Assembly: GCA_014385265.1 (NCBI GenBank)
Contig: JACRTJ010000018.1
Location: forward strand, 186,001-250,000
Origin: Enterocloster hominis (ex Liu et al. 2021)
Lineage (GTDB): Bacteria; Bacillota; Clostridia; Lachnospirales; Lachnospiraceae
DNA length: 64,000 nucleotides
Reading direction: 5' to 3'
Made by a program: the position numbers and the translations under genes. The notes beneath the pieces are model-generated. The model did not search any database. It worked only from the letters and a program-made list of their open reading frames with translations, and was not told the DNA's origin. Below are positions 1 to 9,348 of this stretch, piece by piece (position 1 is the stretch's first letter; each line of letters opens with the position of its first letter).

Positions 1-293
1 ATGGGAATATCTACACCCTGGGCGGATCGGAGGAGCAGGAATATCTCCAGAAGGTGGCTGCTTATATCAATGAGAAGATCGGGATCCTGAAGGCCCAGCC
101 GGGCTTTACGAGACAGAATAAGGATTACCAGGAGGTAATGATCTACCTGAACCTGGCCGACGATTATTTCAAGGCCCTCCAGGAGGCAAAAATGCTGAAG
201 GCCCAGAGGGACGATCTGGAAAGGGAGATATACAGTCTGAAGCATGAGCTGATCAGCGTCCAGATGAAGCTGGATGCCCAGACGGAACAGTAG
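1..293 (+). CDS. zapA: Cell division protein ZapA, 5'-truncated
   Basis: The reading frame is open from base 3, and the first visible residues (NIYTLGGSEEQEYLQKVAAY) match the start of the ZapA family, which binds and bundles FtsZ at the division ring. The N-terminal few residues lie outside the window; an internal GTG at 54 is not the true start. The C-terminal half (from roughly base 150) is a heptad-rich coiled coil rich in Leu, Glu and Lys, as expected for the dimerising helix of ZapA. The frame ends at a TAG 85 bases before the next gene's start, and the two probably share a transcript. The family call rests on this recognisable head motif plus coiled-coil layout. Confidence 0.8.
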   Translation, partial: GNIYTLGGSEEQEYLQKVAAYINEKIGILKAQPGFTRQNKDYQEVMIYLNLADDYFKALQEAKMLKAQRDDLEREIYSLKHELISVQMKLDAQTEQ

Positions 294-378
294 GATACAA
301 AAGAGAAAAACGGGCTGCCGCATGGAATCTAACGATATGCAGCGGCCCTTTCTGGGCTTTTGGCCGGAAAGGAAGCGT

Positions 379-2694
379 ATGGAAAAGAGAAAGGTTGAGA
401 TCCTGGCGCCGGCCGGATCTTATGAGAGCATGGTGGCCGCCGTCAACGCCGGGGCCAATGCGGTCTACATCGGCGGAAGCCGGTTCGGAGCCAGGGCCTA
501 TGCGGATAATCTGGATGAGGAGGCAATGATCCGGGCCATCGACTTCGTCCACCTCCACAACTGCCGGATCTATATGACGGTCAATACTCTGGTGAAGGAA
601 AAGGAACTGCCGGAGCTTTATGGGTATTTAAAGCCCTATTATGAGGCGGGACTGGATGCAGTCCTGGTCCAGGACCTGGGTGTATTTTCTTATATCCGGG
701 AGCATTTTCCGGACTTACCCCTCCACATCAGCACCCAGATGACCGTGACAGGAAAATACAGCGCGGCGGATCTTAAAAGAATGGGCGCCGTCCGTGTGGT
801 ACCGGCCAGGGAGCTTTCCCTGAAAGAGATCCGGGAGATCAGTGAGGCCACAGGGCTGGAGGTGGAGACCTTTGTCCACGGGGCGCTCTGCTACTGCTAT
901 TCGGGCCAGTGCCTGTTTTCCAGCCTCATCGGGGGACGGAGCGGCAACCGGGGCCGGTGTGCCCAGACCTGCCGCCTGCCCTTTGACGTGGAGAAGGGAG
1001 ATAAGGTCCTTGGAGGGAAAAATGAAAAGTATGTGCTGAGCCTTAAGGATCTTTGCACCCTGGATCTTCTGCCGGAAATCCTGGAGGCCGGGGTCTGCTC
1101 ATTGAAGATCGAGGGACGGATGAAGAGTCCCCGGTATACGGCCGGTGTGGTGAGTATTTACCGGAAATATGTGGATATGTACCTTGCCCATGGACGGTCC
1201 GGCTACCGGGTGGATCCGGCAGACCGGAGAGCGCTTCTGGAGCTGTTTGACCGGGGCGGCCAGTCAGAGGGCTATTATAAGGAGCACAATGGCCGGGATA
1301 TGGTGGTATTAAAGGAAAAACCGGCCTTCCGGGAGCCGGATCAGGAGCTGTTCGATCGTCTGGACCGGACCTATGTGGATGCGGTGAAAAAAGAGCCCAT
1401 CCGCGGGACTGCCCTGGTCTCAGAGGGAAAGCCGGTGCGGCTGACCGTGGAATATACGCCCTCACTGGAACCAGCCGGAATCACGGAAGACGGAATGGCC
1501 GTTCTGGAGCCGGTTTCTGTTGCCTGTACCGGGGATATGGCAGAAACGGCAAAGAACGCCCCCATGGATGGGGACAGGGTCCGGAAACAGCTGATGAAGA
1601 CCGGAGATTCTCCATTTTTCTTTGAGGAACTGGAGGTTTTAGTGGAAGGAAAGGTATTCCTTCCGGTACAGGCCTTAAACAGGCTGAGGAGAGAGGCCCT
1701 GGAGGAGCTTTGCAGGGCTGTGACGGAGCGGTTCCGCCGGAAGTCCGGTGAAGAGCATAAAAATACGGAGGAGGAAGGCGCAGAACGGGCCGCCGCCGGA
1801 GAAAACGGAGAGGAAAAAGGGACCGGACCCCAGGCATGTCTGGACGGGCAGAAAACGGCTCCGGAATTTGCCGTATCCGTTTCCAATATGGACCAGCTCC
1901 GGGAGGCTCTGGCCCTGGTGCAGGAAAAACGGGAGGACGGGGCAGAAACGCCCTTCGGGATCTACCTGGCAGGCGAGGAATTTGATCCGGGCCAGTGGAA
2001 GGAGCTGGCGGACCGCTGCCATAAGGCGGGGAGCGCTTGTTATCTGATGATGCCCAGGATCTTCCGTTCCCAGGCAGAGCAGTTTTTCCTGGCCCATATG
2101 GAGGAGCTTAAAAACGCCGGCTTTGACGCCATAGGCGTGGGTTCCATGGAGGAGCCGGGATTTTTAAGAAAGCATCTGCCGGAAATGAAGCAGTATTTCG
2201 ACCACGGCATGTATGTGTTCAACCACCGGGCGGAAAAGGCCATGAAGGCCTATGGGGCCAGCCGGGTGACCCTCCCAGTGGAGCTGAATGCCAGGGAGCT
2301 TTCCGACGCAGGGGTACGGGGCGAGCTGATCGTTTACGGGTACCTCCCCATGATGGTATCGGCCCAGTGCGTGAAAAAGACCATGGAGGGCTGCACCGGG
2401 CGGCCGGAGGTCTTATATCTGAGAGACAGAAAGGGAAAGGCCTTCCCGGTGAAGAACCAGTGCCGGTTCTGTTTTAATACGATCTATAATGAAAGCCCTC
2501 TGTCGCTTCTGGGGCTTTCCGGCGAGGCAGCCAGGCTGTCGCCGGCGGCATACCGGATCATCCTTACGCTGGAGGACAGAGAGACGGCAAAAAGGGTGCT
2601 CCGCTCCTTCTATGAGGAATATATGGAAGGAAAAAGACAGGACCCTCCGTCCGGAAATTTTACCCGCGGTCATTTTAAGCGGGGCGTAGAGTAG
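379..2694 (+). CDS. U32 family peptidase / rRNA-hydroxylase-like protein with DUF3656-type C-terminus
   Basis: The 771-residue protein begins MEKRKVEILAPAG, the classic U32 start, and carries the family signature around residues 155-200 (ETFVHGALCYCYSGQCLFSS, then SGNRGRCAQTCRLPF) with its clustered cysteines. Long U32 proteins of this kind include E. coli RlhA, which hydroxylates a 23S rRNA cytidine; those cysteines are thought to hold an iron-sulfur cluster, so an RNA-modifying role is at least as likely as proteolysis. More cysteines lie near the C-terminus (CVKKTMEGC, NQCRFC). I chose ATG 379 because AAGGAAG lies just upstream and homology starts there; the frame is open back to 274, including an ATG at 322. 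A low-complexity Glu/Gly-rich linker lies near residues 455-500. Confidence 0.85.
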   Translation: MEKRKVEILAPAGSYESMVAAVNAGANAVYIGGSRFGARAYADNLDEEAMIRAIDFVHLHNCRIYMTVNTLVKEKELPELYGYLKPYYEAGLDAVLVQDLGVFSYIREHFPDLPLHISTQMTVTGKYSAADLKRMGAVRVVPARELSLKEIREISEATGLEVETFVHGALCYCYSGQCLFSSLIGGRSGNRGRCAQTCRLPFDVEKGDKVLGGKNEKYVLSLKDLCTLDLLPEILEAGVCSLKIEGRMKSPRYTAGVVSIYRKYVDMYLAHGRSGYRVDPADRRALLELFDRGGQSEGYYKEHNGRDMVVLKEKPAFREPDQELFDRLDRTYVDAVKKEPIRGTALVSEGKPVRLTVEYTPSLEPAGITEDGMAVLEPVSVACTGDMAETAKNAPMDGDRVRKQLMKTGDSPFFFEELEVLVEGKVFLPVQALNRLRREALEELCRAVTERFRRKSGEEHKNTEEEGAERAAAGENGEEKGTGPQACLDGQKTAPEFAVSVSNMDQLREALALVQEKREDGAETPFGIYLAGEEFDPGQWKELADRCHKAGSACYLMMPRIFRSQAEQFFLAHMEELKNAGFDAIGVGSMEEPGFLRKHLPEMKQYFDHGMYVFNHRAEKAMKAYGASRVTLPVELNARELSDAGVRGELIVYGYLPMMVSAQCVKKTMEGCTGRPEVLYLRDRKGKAFPVKNQCRFCFNTIYNESPLSLLGLSGEAARLSPAAYRIILTLEDRETAKRVLRSFYEEYMEGKRQDPPSGNFTRGHFKRGVE

Positions 2695-2702
2695 GTGAGA
2701 CA

Positions 2703-4046
2703 TTGACGAATCTTGTTGTGGAGGTATCCAGATACCTGATCATCCTTCTGATCGCCATTTACACATATTATAATTTCCGGTTCTTCTCCATGAAGGATCA
2801 GGAGGGCCGGGATCTGGCCTGCTCCAGACAGCTGGTCTGCATGTTCATGCTCCACTTTCTGGCGAATATGGTGATCGTTTTAAACACGGGGCTGGAGAGC
2901 CTGGCGCTCTTTTACGGGGCCCAGGTGATCTTCTTCCTGTGCTATATTTATCTGTACCGCTTTTTTTACCGGAACGTGTCCCGGCTCCTGGTGAATAATA
3001 CGTGTATGCTTTTATGCACCAGCTTTATCATGCTGACCCGGTTAAACCCCTCCCGGGCCATGCGCCAGTTTGTGATCGTGGCGGCAGCGGCTGTGATCAC
3101 GTGGATCATCCCCCTGATCATTGACCGGGTGTGGCAGCTGGCAAAGATCCCCTGGATCTACTGCGGCCTGGGACTGGCCCTGCTGTCCGCCGTATGCCTT
3201 CTGGGAAATACATCCTACGGGGCCCAGCTTTCCATCTCCATCGGCGGCTTCTCCTTCCAGCCGTCGGAGTTTGTGAAGATCAGCTTTGTGTTTTTTGTGG
3301 CCACCATGTTTTACCGTTCCACGGACTTTAAGACCATTGCCGTGACCACGGCCGCGGCCGCGGCCCATGTGCTGGTGCTGGCGGCGTCCAGGGATCTGGG
3401 AAACGCCCTGATCTATTTTGTGTCCTATCTGATGATGCTTTTTGTGGCCACGTCCAACTGGTTTTATCTGGGAGCGGGAGCTGCCGGAGGAGCCGGGGCC
3501 GCTGTGGCTGCTTACCATATGTTTTCGCACGTAAGGCGGCGGATCCAGGCCTGGAGGGATCCCTGGTCCGACGTAGATGACATCGGATACCAGGCGGCCC
3601 AGTCCCTGTTTGCCATCGGCACAGGCGGCTGGTTCGGCATGGGACTTTACCAGGGAATGCCGGAAAAGATTCCGGTGGTGGATAAGGATTTTATTTTTTC
3701 AGCAGTTTCTGAGGAGCTGGGCGGGATCTATGCCCTTTGTCTTTTATTTATCTGCGTGGGCTGCTTTCTCCAGTTCATGCTGATCGCTACGAAGATGCAG
3801 GCCATGTTCTATAAGCTCATTGCCTTCGGACTGGGAACGGTCTATATTACCCAGGTGTTCCTGACCGTCGGCGGAGCCACCAAATTCATCCCATCTACCG
3901 GCGTGACCCTGCCCTTTGTCAGCTATGGTGGAAGCTCTGTGCTGGCTACCTTTATCCTTTTTAACATCATCCAGGGACTGTACATCTTAAAACGCGGAGA
4001 GGAGGAGGAAGATGAAAAAGACCAGGCCAAATCCCAGGGCCAATAA
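2703..4046 (+). CDS. FtsW/RodA/SpoVE family peptidoglycan polymerase
   Basis: A 447-residue polytopic membrane protein with about ten hydrophobic segments and the SEDS-family core: FQPSEFVKISFVFF in the middle, DKDFIFSAVSEELG (the conserved extracellular loop) and the C-terminal stretch PFVSYGGSSVLATF. SEDS proteins polymerise lipid II glycan chains at the outer face of the membrane together with a class B penicillin-binding protein. The start is TTG at 2703, preceded by GTAGGTGAG, 8 bases after the U32 stop. The gene overlaps the downstream PBP gene by 35 bases, so the two are translationally coupled and probably act as a pair. I cannot tell from sequence whether it serves division, elongation or sporulation. 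Confidence 0.9.
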   Translation: MTNLVVEVSRYLIILLIAIYTYYNFRFFSMKDQEGRDLACSRQLVCMFMLHFLANMVIVLNTGLESLALFYGAQVIFFLCYIYLYRFFYRNVSRLLVNNTCMLLCTSFIMLTRLNPSRAMRQFVIVAAAAVITWIIPLIIDRVWQLAKIPWIYCGLGLALLSAVCLLGNTSYGAQLSISIGGFSFQPSEFVKISFVFFVATMFYRSTDFKTIAVTTAAAAAHVLVLAASRDLGNALIYFVSYLMMLFVATSNWFYLGAGAAGGAGAAVAAYHMFSHVRRRIQAWRDPWSDVDDIGYQAAQSLFAIGTGGWFGMGLYQGMPEKIPVVDKDFIFSAVSEELGGIYALCLLFICVGCFLQFMLIATKMQAMFYKLIAFGLGTVYITQVFLTVGGATKFIPSTGVTLPFVSYGGSSVLATFILFNIIQGLYILKRGEEEEDEKDQAKSQGQ

Positions 4047-5439
4047 AAATATCCTGTGGTTTGCATACGGCGTAGTGGGTGTATTCGCCGCCATGGGGCT
4101 CTACATGGGAGTCTTTCTCCAGTTTCAGAGTGAGGACGTGATCAACAATCCATATAATGCCAGGATCGCCGGCATGGCGGACCGGGTGGTCCGCGGAAAG
4201 CTTCTGGCTGACGACGGAACGGTCATCGCAGAGACCGTGGTGGGAGAGGACGGGAAGGAGACGAGAAGCTATCCTTACGGAGAACTGTTTGCCCATGTGG
4301 CCGGTTATTCCACCATGGGAAAGACAGGACTGGAATCCCTGGTGAATTTCCATCTTCTAAGCTCCCATGTGAACCTTATGGAAAAGATCATAGATGAGCT
4401 GTCGGGAGAGAAGAGCACCGGAGACAATGTGGCGACGACCCTGAACCTGCGTCTCCAGCAGACGGCCTGGGATGCCCTGGGAGACCGGAGGGGAGCAGTG
4501 ATCGCCATGGAGCCGGATACAGGGAAGGTGCTGGCCATGGTATCCAAGCCGGCCTTTGATCCCAATACGGTGGAGGCTGAATGGGACAGCCTGGTGAACG
4601 GGGACAGTAAGGAGGCCAGGCTTCTGAACCGGGCCACCCAGGGACTTTACCCGCCCGGGTCCACCTTCAAGGTCATCACGGCCCTGGAATATATGAGGGA
4701 GCATCCGGGAGCCTATGACGGCTTTCACTTTTCCTGTGACGGGATCTATGAATATGAGAACATCCGGATCCAGTGCTACCACAAAACGGCCCATGGAGAG
4801 GAGGATTTTGCAGCGTCCTTTGCCAATTCCTGCAACGGGGCCTTCGCCTCCCTGGGACTGGAGCTGGATCTTGACGGACTAAAGGGACTGTCCGAGCAGC
4901 TTTTATTCAACCGGGACCAGCCTCTCTCCATTCCTTATAAACAAAGCGTATACCAGATGGAGGCGGATGCGGAGGACTGGGAGATCATGCAGACGGCCAT
5001 GGGCCAGGGAAGCACGTTGATGACACCCATGCACAATCTGATGGTCATGGCAGCCATTGCCAATGACGGGATCCTGATGAAGCCGTATTTTGTGGACCAT
5101 GTGGAGAATCCCGGCGGCCAGACGGTGAAAAAATTCAAGCCGGAGGCCTATGGGGAGCTGATGGTGGCCAATGAGGCGGCAGCCTTAAAGGAGCTGCTGG
5201 TGCGGGTGGTAAACGAAGGGACCGGCTCTTCCTTAAGGACGGATGCCTACCAGGCGGCGGGAAAGACCGGCTCGGCGGAGTTTGAGACGGGGAAGGAGAC
5301 CCATGCATGGTTTGTGGGCTATGCGCCTGCGGAAGATCCGAAGCTGGCTGTCTGTGTCATCGTGGAGGAAGGCGGCTCCGGAGGAAGAACAGCGGGTCCC
5401 ATTGCAAAAAAGCTGTTCGACGCATATCTGATCCCCTGA
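4012..5439 (+). CDS. Class B-type penicillin-binding protein (transpeptidase), SEDS partner
   Basis: The 475-residue protein has one N-terminal membrane anchor (about residues 15-38), a short dimerisation region and a transpeptidase domain. All three catalytic motifs are present: S217-T-F-K220 (PPGSTFKVITA), S273-C-N275 and K418-T-G (AGKTGSAEF). It cross-links peptidoglycan stem peptides outside the membrane and is the target class of beta-lactams. Its ATG lies inside the 3' end of the upstream SEDS gene behind GGAGGAGGAAG. At 475 residues it is shorter than FtsI or PBP2 and resembles the PbpA-type proteins paired with an FtsW/RodA homologue in Actinobacteria and Clostridia. Confidence 0.9.
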   Translation: MKKTRPNPRANKNILWFAYGVVGVFAAMGLYMGVFLQFQSEDVINNPYNARIAGMADRVVRGKLLADDGTVIAETVVGEDGKETRSYPYGELFAHVAGYSTMGKTGLESLVNFHLLSSHVNLMEKIIDELSGEKSTGDNVATTLNLRLQQTAWDALGDRRGAVIAMEPDTGKVLAMVSKPAFDPNTVEAEWDSLVNGDSKEARLLNRATQGLYPPGSTFKVITALEYMREHPGAYDGFHFSCDGIYEYENIRIQCYHKTAHGEEDFAASFANSCNGAFASLGLELDLDGLKGLSEQLLFNRDQPLSIPYKQSVYQMEADAEDWEIMQTAMGQGSTLMTPMHNLMVMAAIANDGILMKPYFVDHVENPGGQTVKKFKPEAYGELMVANEAAALKELLVRVVNEGTGSSLRTDAYQAAGKTGSAEFETGKETHAWFVGYAPAEDPKLAVCVIVEEGGSGGRTAGPIAKKLFDAYLIP

Positions 5440-5459
5440 GACCGGCTTCCTTGAAACTG

Positions 5460-5486
5460 CTGGAAAAAAGGATTCCTTTTTTCCAG
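5460..5486. terminator. Perfect 12-bp hairpin after the PBP gene
   Basis: CTGGAAAAAAGG (5460-5471) pairs perfectly with CCTTTTTTCCAG (5475-5486) around a 3-base loop, 20 bases after the PBP stop codon. The T tract is inside the stem rather than after it, so it is not a classic intrinsic terminator, but its position suggests 3'-end formation or protection for the cell-wall operon. Confidence 0.4.
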
Positions 5487-5501
5487 TGGCCGTGATAGAA
5501 T
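5473..5501 (+). promoter_or_regulatory. Possible galE promoter (extended -10)
   Basis: An extended -10 element TGATAGAAT (TAGAAT at 5496-5501) lies about 70 bases before galE. The -35 equivalent 17 bases upstream (TTCCTT) is poor and falls in the right arm of the hairpin, so the call leans on the TG extension. Confidence 0.35.
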
Positions 5502-5573
5502 AGAGAATGACCGGGAAGCCGGAAAGACCGGCGGCGGAAAAGATACGTATCCAGGAAAGAGAGGCGTGACAAT

Positions 5574-6593
5574 ATGAGAATTTTAGTAACTGGCGGAGCC
5601 GGATATATCGGCAGCCATACATGCCTGGAGCTTTTAAACCAGGGCCATGAGGTCGTTGTTTTCGATAATCTGAGCAATTCCTCCGAGGAATCCTTACGGA
5701 GGGTAAAAAAGCTGACGGGAAAGGATATCGTCTTTTATAAGGCGGATATGCTGGACCGGGATGCGCTGGAGTCGATCTTTGAAAAGGAAAAGATCGATGC
5801 AGTGATCCATTTTGCAGGCTTAAAGGCCGTGGGGGAATCTGTGGCCAAGCCCCTGGAGTATTATTACAACAACATCACCGGAACCCTGGTGCTCTGTGAC
5901 GTTATGAGAAAGCACGGAGTAAAGAAGATCATCTTCAGCTCCTCTGCCACCGTATACGGCGATCCTGCTTTTGTGCCGATCACCGAGGACTGCCCCAAGG
6001 GACAGTGCACCAATCCCTACGGCCAGACCAAGAGCATGCTGGAACAGATCCTTACGGATATCCAGAAGGCGGATCCGGAGTGGACTGTGATCCTGTTACG
6101 TTATTTTAATCCGGTTGGCGCCCATGAGAGCGGCATGATCGGAGAAGACCCGGCCGGCATCCCCAACAACCTGACGCCCTATATCACCCAGGTGGCTGTG
6201 GGCAAGCTGAAAGAGGTGGGCGTATTCGGAGACGACTACGATACGCCGGACGGAACGGGAGTCCGGGACTACATCCATGTGATGGATCTGGCAGACGGCC
6301 ATGTAAAGGCCTTAAAGAAATTCGAGGATACCCCGGCAGTCTATATTTATAACCTGGGAACCGGACACGGATACAGCGTCCTGGATATGATCCATGCGTT
6401 CTCCAGGGCTGTGGGAAAAGAGATCCCATATGTGATCAGGCCCAGACGGGCCGGCGACATCGCCACCTGCTATGCAGACGCTGCAAAGGCGAAGAAAGAG
6501 CTGGGCTGGGAAGCAAAGCGCGGGATCGACGATATGTGCGCCGATGGATGGAGATGGCAGTCCATGAATCCCAACGGGTACAGAGAAGCATAA
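5574..6593 (+). CDS. galE: UDP-glucose 4-epimerase
   Basis: GalE interconverts UDP-glucose and UDP-galactose with tightly bound NAD, supplying galactose for catabolism or for surface polysaccharides. The 339-residue length is typical. The N-terminal Rossmann motif [10 protein letters not shown] binds NAD, the active-site serine region is SSSATVYGD, and the catalytic Tyr-x-x-x-Lys is in NPYGQTKSM. The ATG at 5574 follows AAAGAGAGGCGTGACAAT. The gene stands alone, closed by a terminator, and is not in a Leloir operon here, so a housekeeping role in surface glycan precursors is plausible. Confidence 0.95.
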   Translation: MRILVTGGAGYIGSHTCLELLNQGHEVVVFDNLSNSSEESLRRVKKLTGKDIVFYKADMLDRDALESIFEKEKIDAVIHFAGLKAVGESVAKPLEYYYNNITGTLVLCDVMRKHGVKKIIFSSSATVYGDPAFVPITEDCPKGQCTNPYGQTKSMLEQILTDIQKADPEWTVILLRYFNPVGAHESGMIGEDPAGIPNNLTPYITQVAVGKLKEVGVFGDDYDTPDGTGVRDYIHVMDLADGHVKALKKFEDTPAVYIYNLGTGHGYSVLDMIHAFSRAVGKEIPYVIRPRRAGDIATCYADAAKAKKELGWEAKRGIDDMCADGWRWQSMNPNGYREA

Positions 6594-6602
6594 AAGAAAA
6601 AC

Positions 6603-6635
6603 AAGGCCATCGGGAGGTTTCCCATGGCCTTTTTA
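6603..6635 (+). terminator. Rho-independent terminator after galE
   Basis: AAGGCCATCGGGA pairs with TCCCATGGCC around GGTTT and is followed by a T run (6631-6635), 10 bases after the galE stop. Confidence 0.85.
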
Positions 6636-6648
6636 TGGAGGGGCTTAC

Positions 6649-8568
6649 ATGAAGAAGATCGATATCAGAGATTTTATGAACTATCACTATCCCACCGGGC
6701 TCACAGCAGCTCCCGACGGAAAGCACGGCGCTTTTGCGGTGGTGGATGTCAACGAAAAGGAAAACTGCTATGATTCCTGTCTGTGGATCATGGATCTTTC
6801 CGACGGAAGCGTCCGGAAGCTGACGTCCGGAAGAAAAGAGAGGAATTTTTCCTGGATCGACGGGGAAACGCTTCTTTTTGCCAGCTGCCGGGAAAAGGAG
6901 TATAAAGAGAAGATCGAGGACGGAGAGACCTGGACCTGCTTTTATACCATCGGCCTTCACGGGGGAGAGGCGGAATTTTCCTTTGCCGTTCCCTATTCCG
7001 TTGGAAAGTTTGCTGTATGTGGAACCCGGGTGTATATGTCCGTAAAATACGAGTACGCCAAGGAGGAAAAGGACTATGAGGTCTTTGACGAGCTTCCCTT
7101 CTGGGCCAACGGAAAGGGTGTGGTCAATAAAAAGAGGAACCGCCTGGCCGTTTACGACCGGGAGAAGGAAACCCTGGAGATCATAACCCCGGAATACGAA
7201 ACTGTGGAGAATTTCTGGCTGGAGGAGGACTGCCTCCTGTATACGGGAGTCCAGTATACGGATCTGAAATCCTGGAGACCGGGCCTTTACCGGGTGGGAC
7301 TGGAAGGTTATGAACGGGAAACACTGATCCCCCAGGACCGGATGCGGATCGACTATGCCTGCATCTTAAAGGGAAGCGTCACACTGTTCGGATCGGAAAT
7401 GAAGACCTATGGCGTCAATGAGAATCCGCAGCTTTTCCGTCTGGAGGATGGAACGCTTAAGGAGCTGGCATTCTTCGACCGGAGCATCCATAACTCCATC
7501 TGCAGCGACTGTAAATTTGCAGACGGGGAAGGGATCGTCCACGATGACGAAAGAATCTATTTCATCTCCACCTTCAGAAAGCAGAGCGTCATCTGTTCCG
7601 TGGACGCAGAGGGGAATTTTGAGACTCTTTACGACCGCCAGGGCAGCGTCCATACCTTATCCCTGGGAGCCGGGGCTGTGTGGTATACCGCCATGCGGGA
7701 CATGGGGCTGACGGAGATATACTGTCTGAAGGATGGGAAGGAAGAGAAGCTCACGGCCTTCAACGACGGACTGCTGGCAGAACGGGACGTATGCCCGGTG
7801 GAGGAATTTACCTTTACATATAAGGACGTGGAGCTGGACGGCTATGTGATGAAGCCGGCAGGCTTCGATCCGGAAAAGAAATATCCGGCGCTCCTTACGG
7901 TCCACGGCGGCCCCAGAGCCACCTTTGGTCCGGTGTTCTTCCATGAAAGCCAGGCCTTTGCCAATGCGGGCTATTTTGTATTTTTCACCAACCCCGTGGG
8001 CAGCGATGGACGCGGAAACGCCTTTGCAGACCTTTCCGGCCGGTACGGCACCGTGGATTTTGAAAACTGCCTGGCCATGACTGACGAGGTATTAAAGCGC
8101 TATCCCCAGATCGATGAAAAGCGGGTGGGGATCATGGGCGGAAGCTACGGCGGCTTCATGTGCAACTGGGCCATCGGAAACACCGACCGGTTCGCGGCGG
8201 CAGCCTCCCAGAGGAGCATCTCCAACTGGATCTCCCTCAGCATGACCACGGATATCGGCTATTCCTTCGACCTCCAGGAGACGGCGGGCGATCCCTGGAA
8301 CAGCCCGGATAAGATGTGGGTGTGCTCTCCGTTAAAATACGCCCATAAGGCTAAAACGCCTACCCTGTTCATCCAGTCGGACGAGGATTACCGCTGCTAT
8401 ATGGGCGACGCCCTTCAGATGTTCTCCGCACTGAAATACTTCGGGGTGGAGGCGCGGATGTGCCTGTTCCATGGAGAAAACCATGAGCTGTCCCGGTCCG
8501 GAAAGCCTTCTCACCGGGTGCGCAGACTTTCTGAAATGATGGAATGGTTTGAAAAATATCTGAAATAG
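6649..8568 (+). CDS. S9 family (prolyl oligopeptidase / acylaminoacyl-type) serine peptidase
   Basis: The 639-residue protein has an N-terminal beta-propeller region (about 1-380, repeated WxxDLSDGxxxxLT-like blades) and a C-terminal alpha/beta hydrolase domain. The catalytic triad is readable: Ser499 in GGSYGG, Asp578 in QSDEDY and His612 in GENHELSR. The oxyanion-region motif VHGGPRATFGPVF is also present. Such enzymes cleave short peptides, often N-blocked ones, in the cytoplasm; there is no signal peptide. The ATG follows ATGGAGGGGCTTAC. It is flanked by a terminator upstream and a promoter downstream, so it is probably monocistronic. Confidence 0.9.
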   Translation: MKKIDIRDFMNYHYPTGLTAAPDGKHGAFAVVDVNEKENCYDSCLWIMDLSDGSVRKLTSGRKERNFSWIDGETLLFASCREKEYKEKIEDGETWTCFYTIGLHGGEAEFSFAVPYSVGKFAVCGTRVYMSVKYEYAKEEKDYEVFDELPFWANGKGVVNKKRNRLAVYDREKETLEIITPEYETVENFWLEEDCLLYTGVQYTDLKSWRPGLYRVGLEGYERETLIPQDRMRIDYACILKGSVTLFGSEMKTYGVNENPQLFRLEDGTLKELAFFDRSIHNSICSDCKFADGEGIVHDDERIYFISTFRKQSVICSVDAEGNFETLYDRQGSVHTLSLGAGAVWYTAMRDMGLTEIYCLKDGKEEKLTAFNDGLLAERDVCPVEEFTFTYKDVELDGYVMKPAGFDPEKKYPALLTVHGGPRATFGPVFFHESQAFANAGYFVFFTNPVGSDGRGNAFADLSGRYGTVDFENCLAMTDEVLKRYPQIDEKRVGIMGGSYGGFMCNWAIGNTDRFAAAASQRSISNWISLSMTTDIGYSFDLQETAGDPWNSPDKMWVCSPLKYAHKAKTPTLFIQSDEDYRCYMGDALQMFSALKYFGVEARMCLFHGENHELSRSGKPSHRVRRLSEMMEWFEKYLK

Positions 8569-8594
8569 AAAGAATATATTCAATAAAAGGTGGG

Positions 8595-8623
8595 TTGCAA
8601 ATCTGTCAAAAAAGAAGTATACT
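8595..8623 (+). promoter_or_regulatory. Sigma-A type promoter for the Nudix gene
   Basis: TTGCAA (8595-8600), 17-base spacer, TATACT (8618-8623), about 70 bases before the Nudix start. Confidence 0.75.
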
Positions 8624-8690
8624 AGTCCCAGCGTATCAGACACACCAAATAAGGCGGCCTCTCTGGCGTCTTACAACAGGAGGGATTGCA

Positions 8691-9143
8691 ATGATAGAGG
8701 CAACGAGCTGTGGCGGTGTGGTTATATTTCGCGGCAAGATCCTGGTTCTTTATAAGAATTACAAGAACAAATATGAAGGCTGGGTCCTGCCCAAGGGAAC
8801 TGTGGAACCGGGCGAAGAGTTTAAGGAAACCGCCCTCAGGGAGGTGAAGGAGGAGACTGGCGTTACCGCTTCGATCATTAAATATATCGGAAAGAGCCAG
8901 TATTCTTTCAGCACGCCCCAGGATACGGTGGAAAAGGACGTACACTGGTATCTGATGATGGCAGACAGTTATTACAGCAAACCACAGCGGGAGGAATATT
9001 TCGTGGATTCCGGATACTACAAGTTTTATGAGGCCTACCATCTTCTGAAATTCTCCAACGAGAAGCAGATCCTGGAAAAAGCCTATAACGAGTATCTGGA
9101 TTTAAAACGGAGTAACCTCTGGGGCAACAAGAAATATTTTTAA
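8691..9143 (+). CDS. Nudix hydrolase
   Basis: The 150-residue protein carries a complete Nudix box (GTVEPGEEFKETALREVKEE, continuing TGV) that binds the divalent metal and cleaves a nucleoside diphosphate linked to another group. Substrate cannot be told from sequence; small single-domain members include Ap4A hydrolases, dNTP sanitisers and mRNA pyrophosphohydrolases. I chose ATG 8691, after a strong AGGAGGGATTGCA site, over upstream in-frame codons because the family starts here. The gene has its own promoter and terminator. Confidence 0.9.
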   Translation: MIEATSCGGVVIFRGKILVLYKNYKNKYEGWVLPKGTVEPGEEFKETALREVKEETGVTASIIKYIGKSQYSFSTPQDTVEKDVHWYLMMADSYYSKPQREEYFVDSGYYKFYEAYHLLKFSNEKQILEKAYNEYLDLKRSNLWGNKKYF

Positions 9144-9150
9144 AGGCAAA

Positions 9151-9186
9151 GGAAGGCGTGGGCCCATGGGTGCGCCTTCCTTTTTT
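9151..9186 (+). terminator. Rho-independent terminator after Nudix gene
   Basis: GGAAGGCG (9151-9158) pairs with CGCCTTCC (9173-9180), followed by six T. Confidence 0.9.
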
Positions 9187-9281
9187 CTTCCCTTTTCCCT
9201 GCTGCATGGCAGGATCTGTGGGTTTTTGCCGGAATTCGACTTTAACGCGTTGAACTTCATGTAATTTAAAGTTATGTACTG

Positions 9282-9310
9282 TTGACGTGAAAGCTTTTTT
9301 GTAGTACAAT
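9282..9310 (+). promoter_or_regulatory. Sigma-A type promoter for the ABC importer operon
   Basis: TTGACG (9282-9287), 17-base spacer, TACAAT (9305-9310), 38 bases before the substrate-binding protein start. The short leader leaves no room for a riboswitch or T-box. Confidence 0.85.
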
Positions 9311-9348
9311 CTGTGTTATGAATTTTATTGCGGAGGAGAATCTGTATT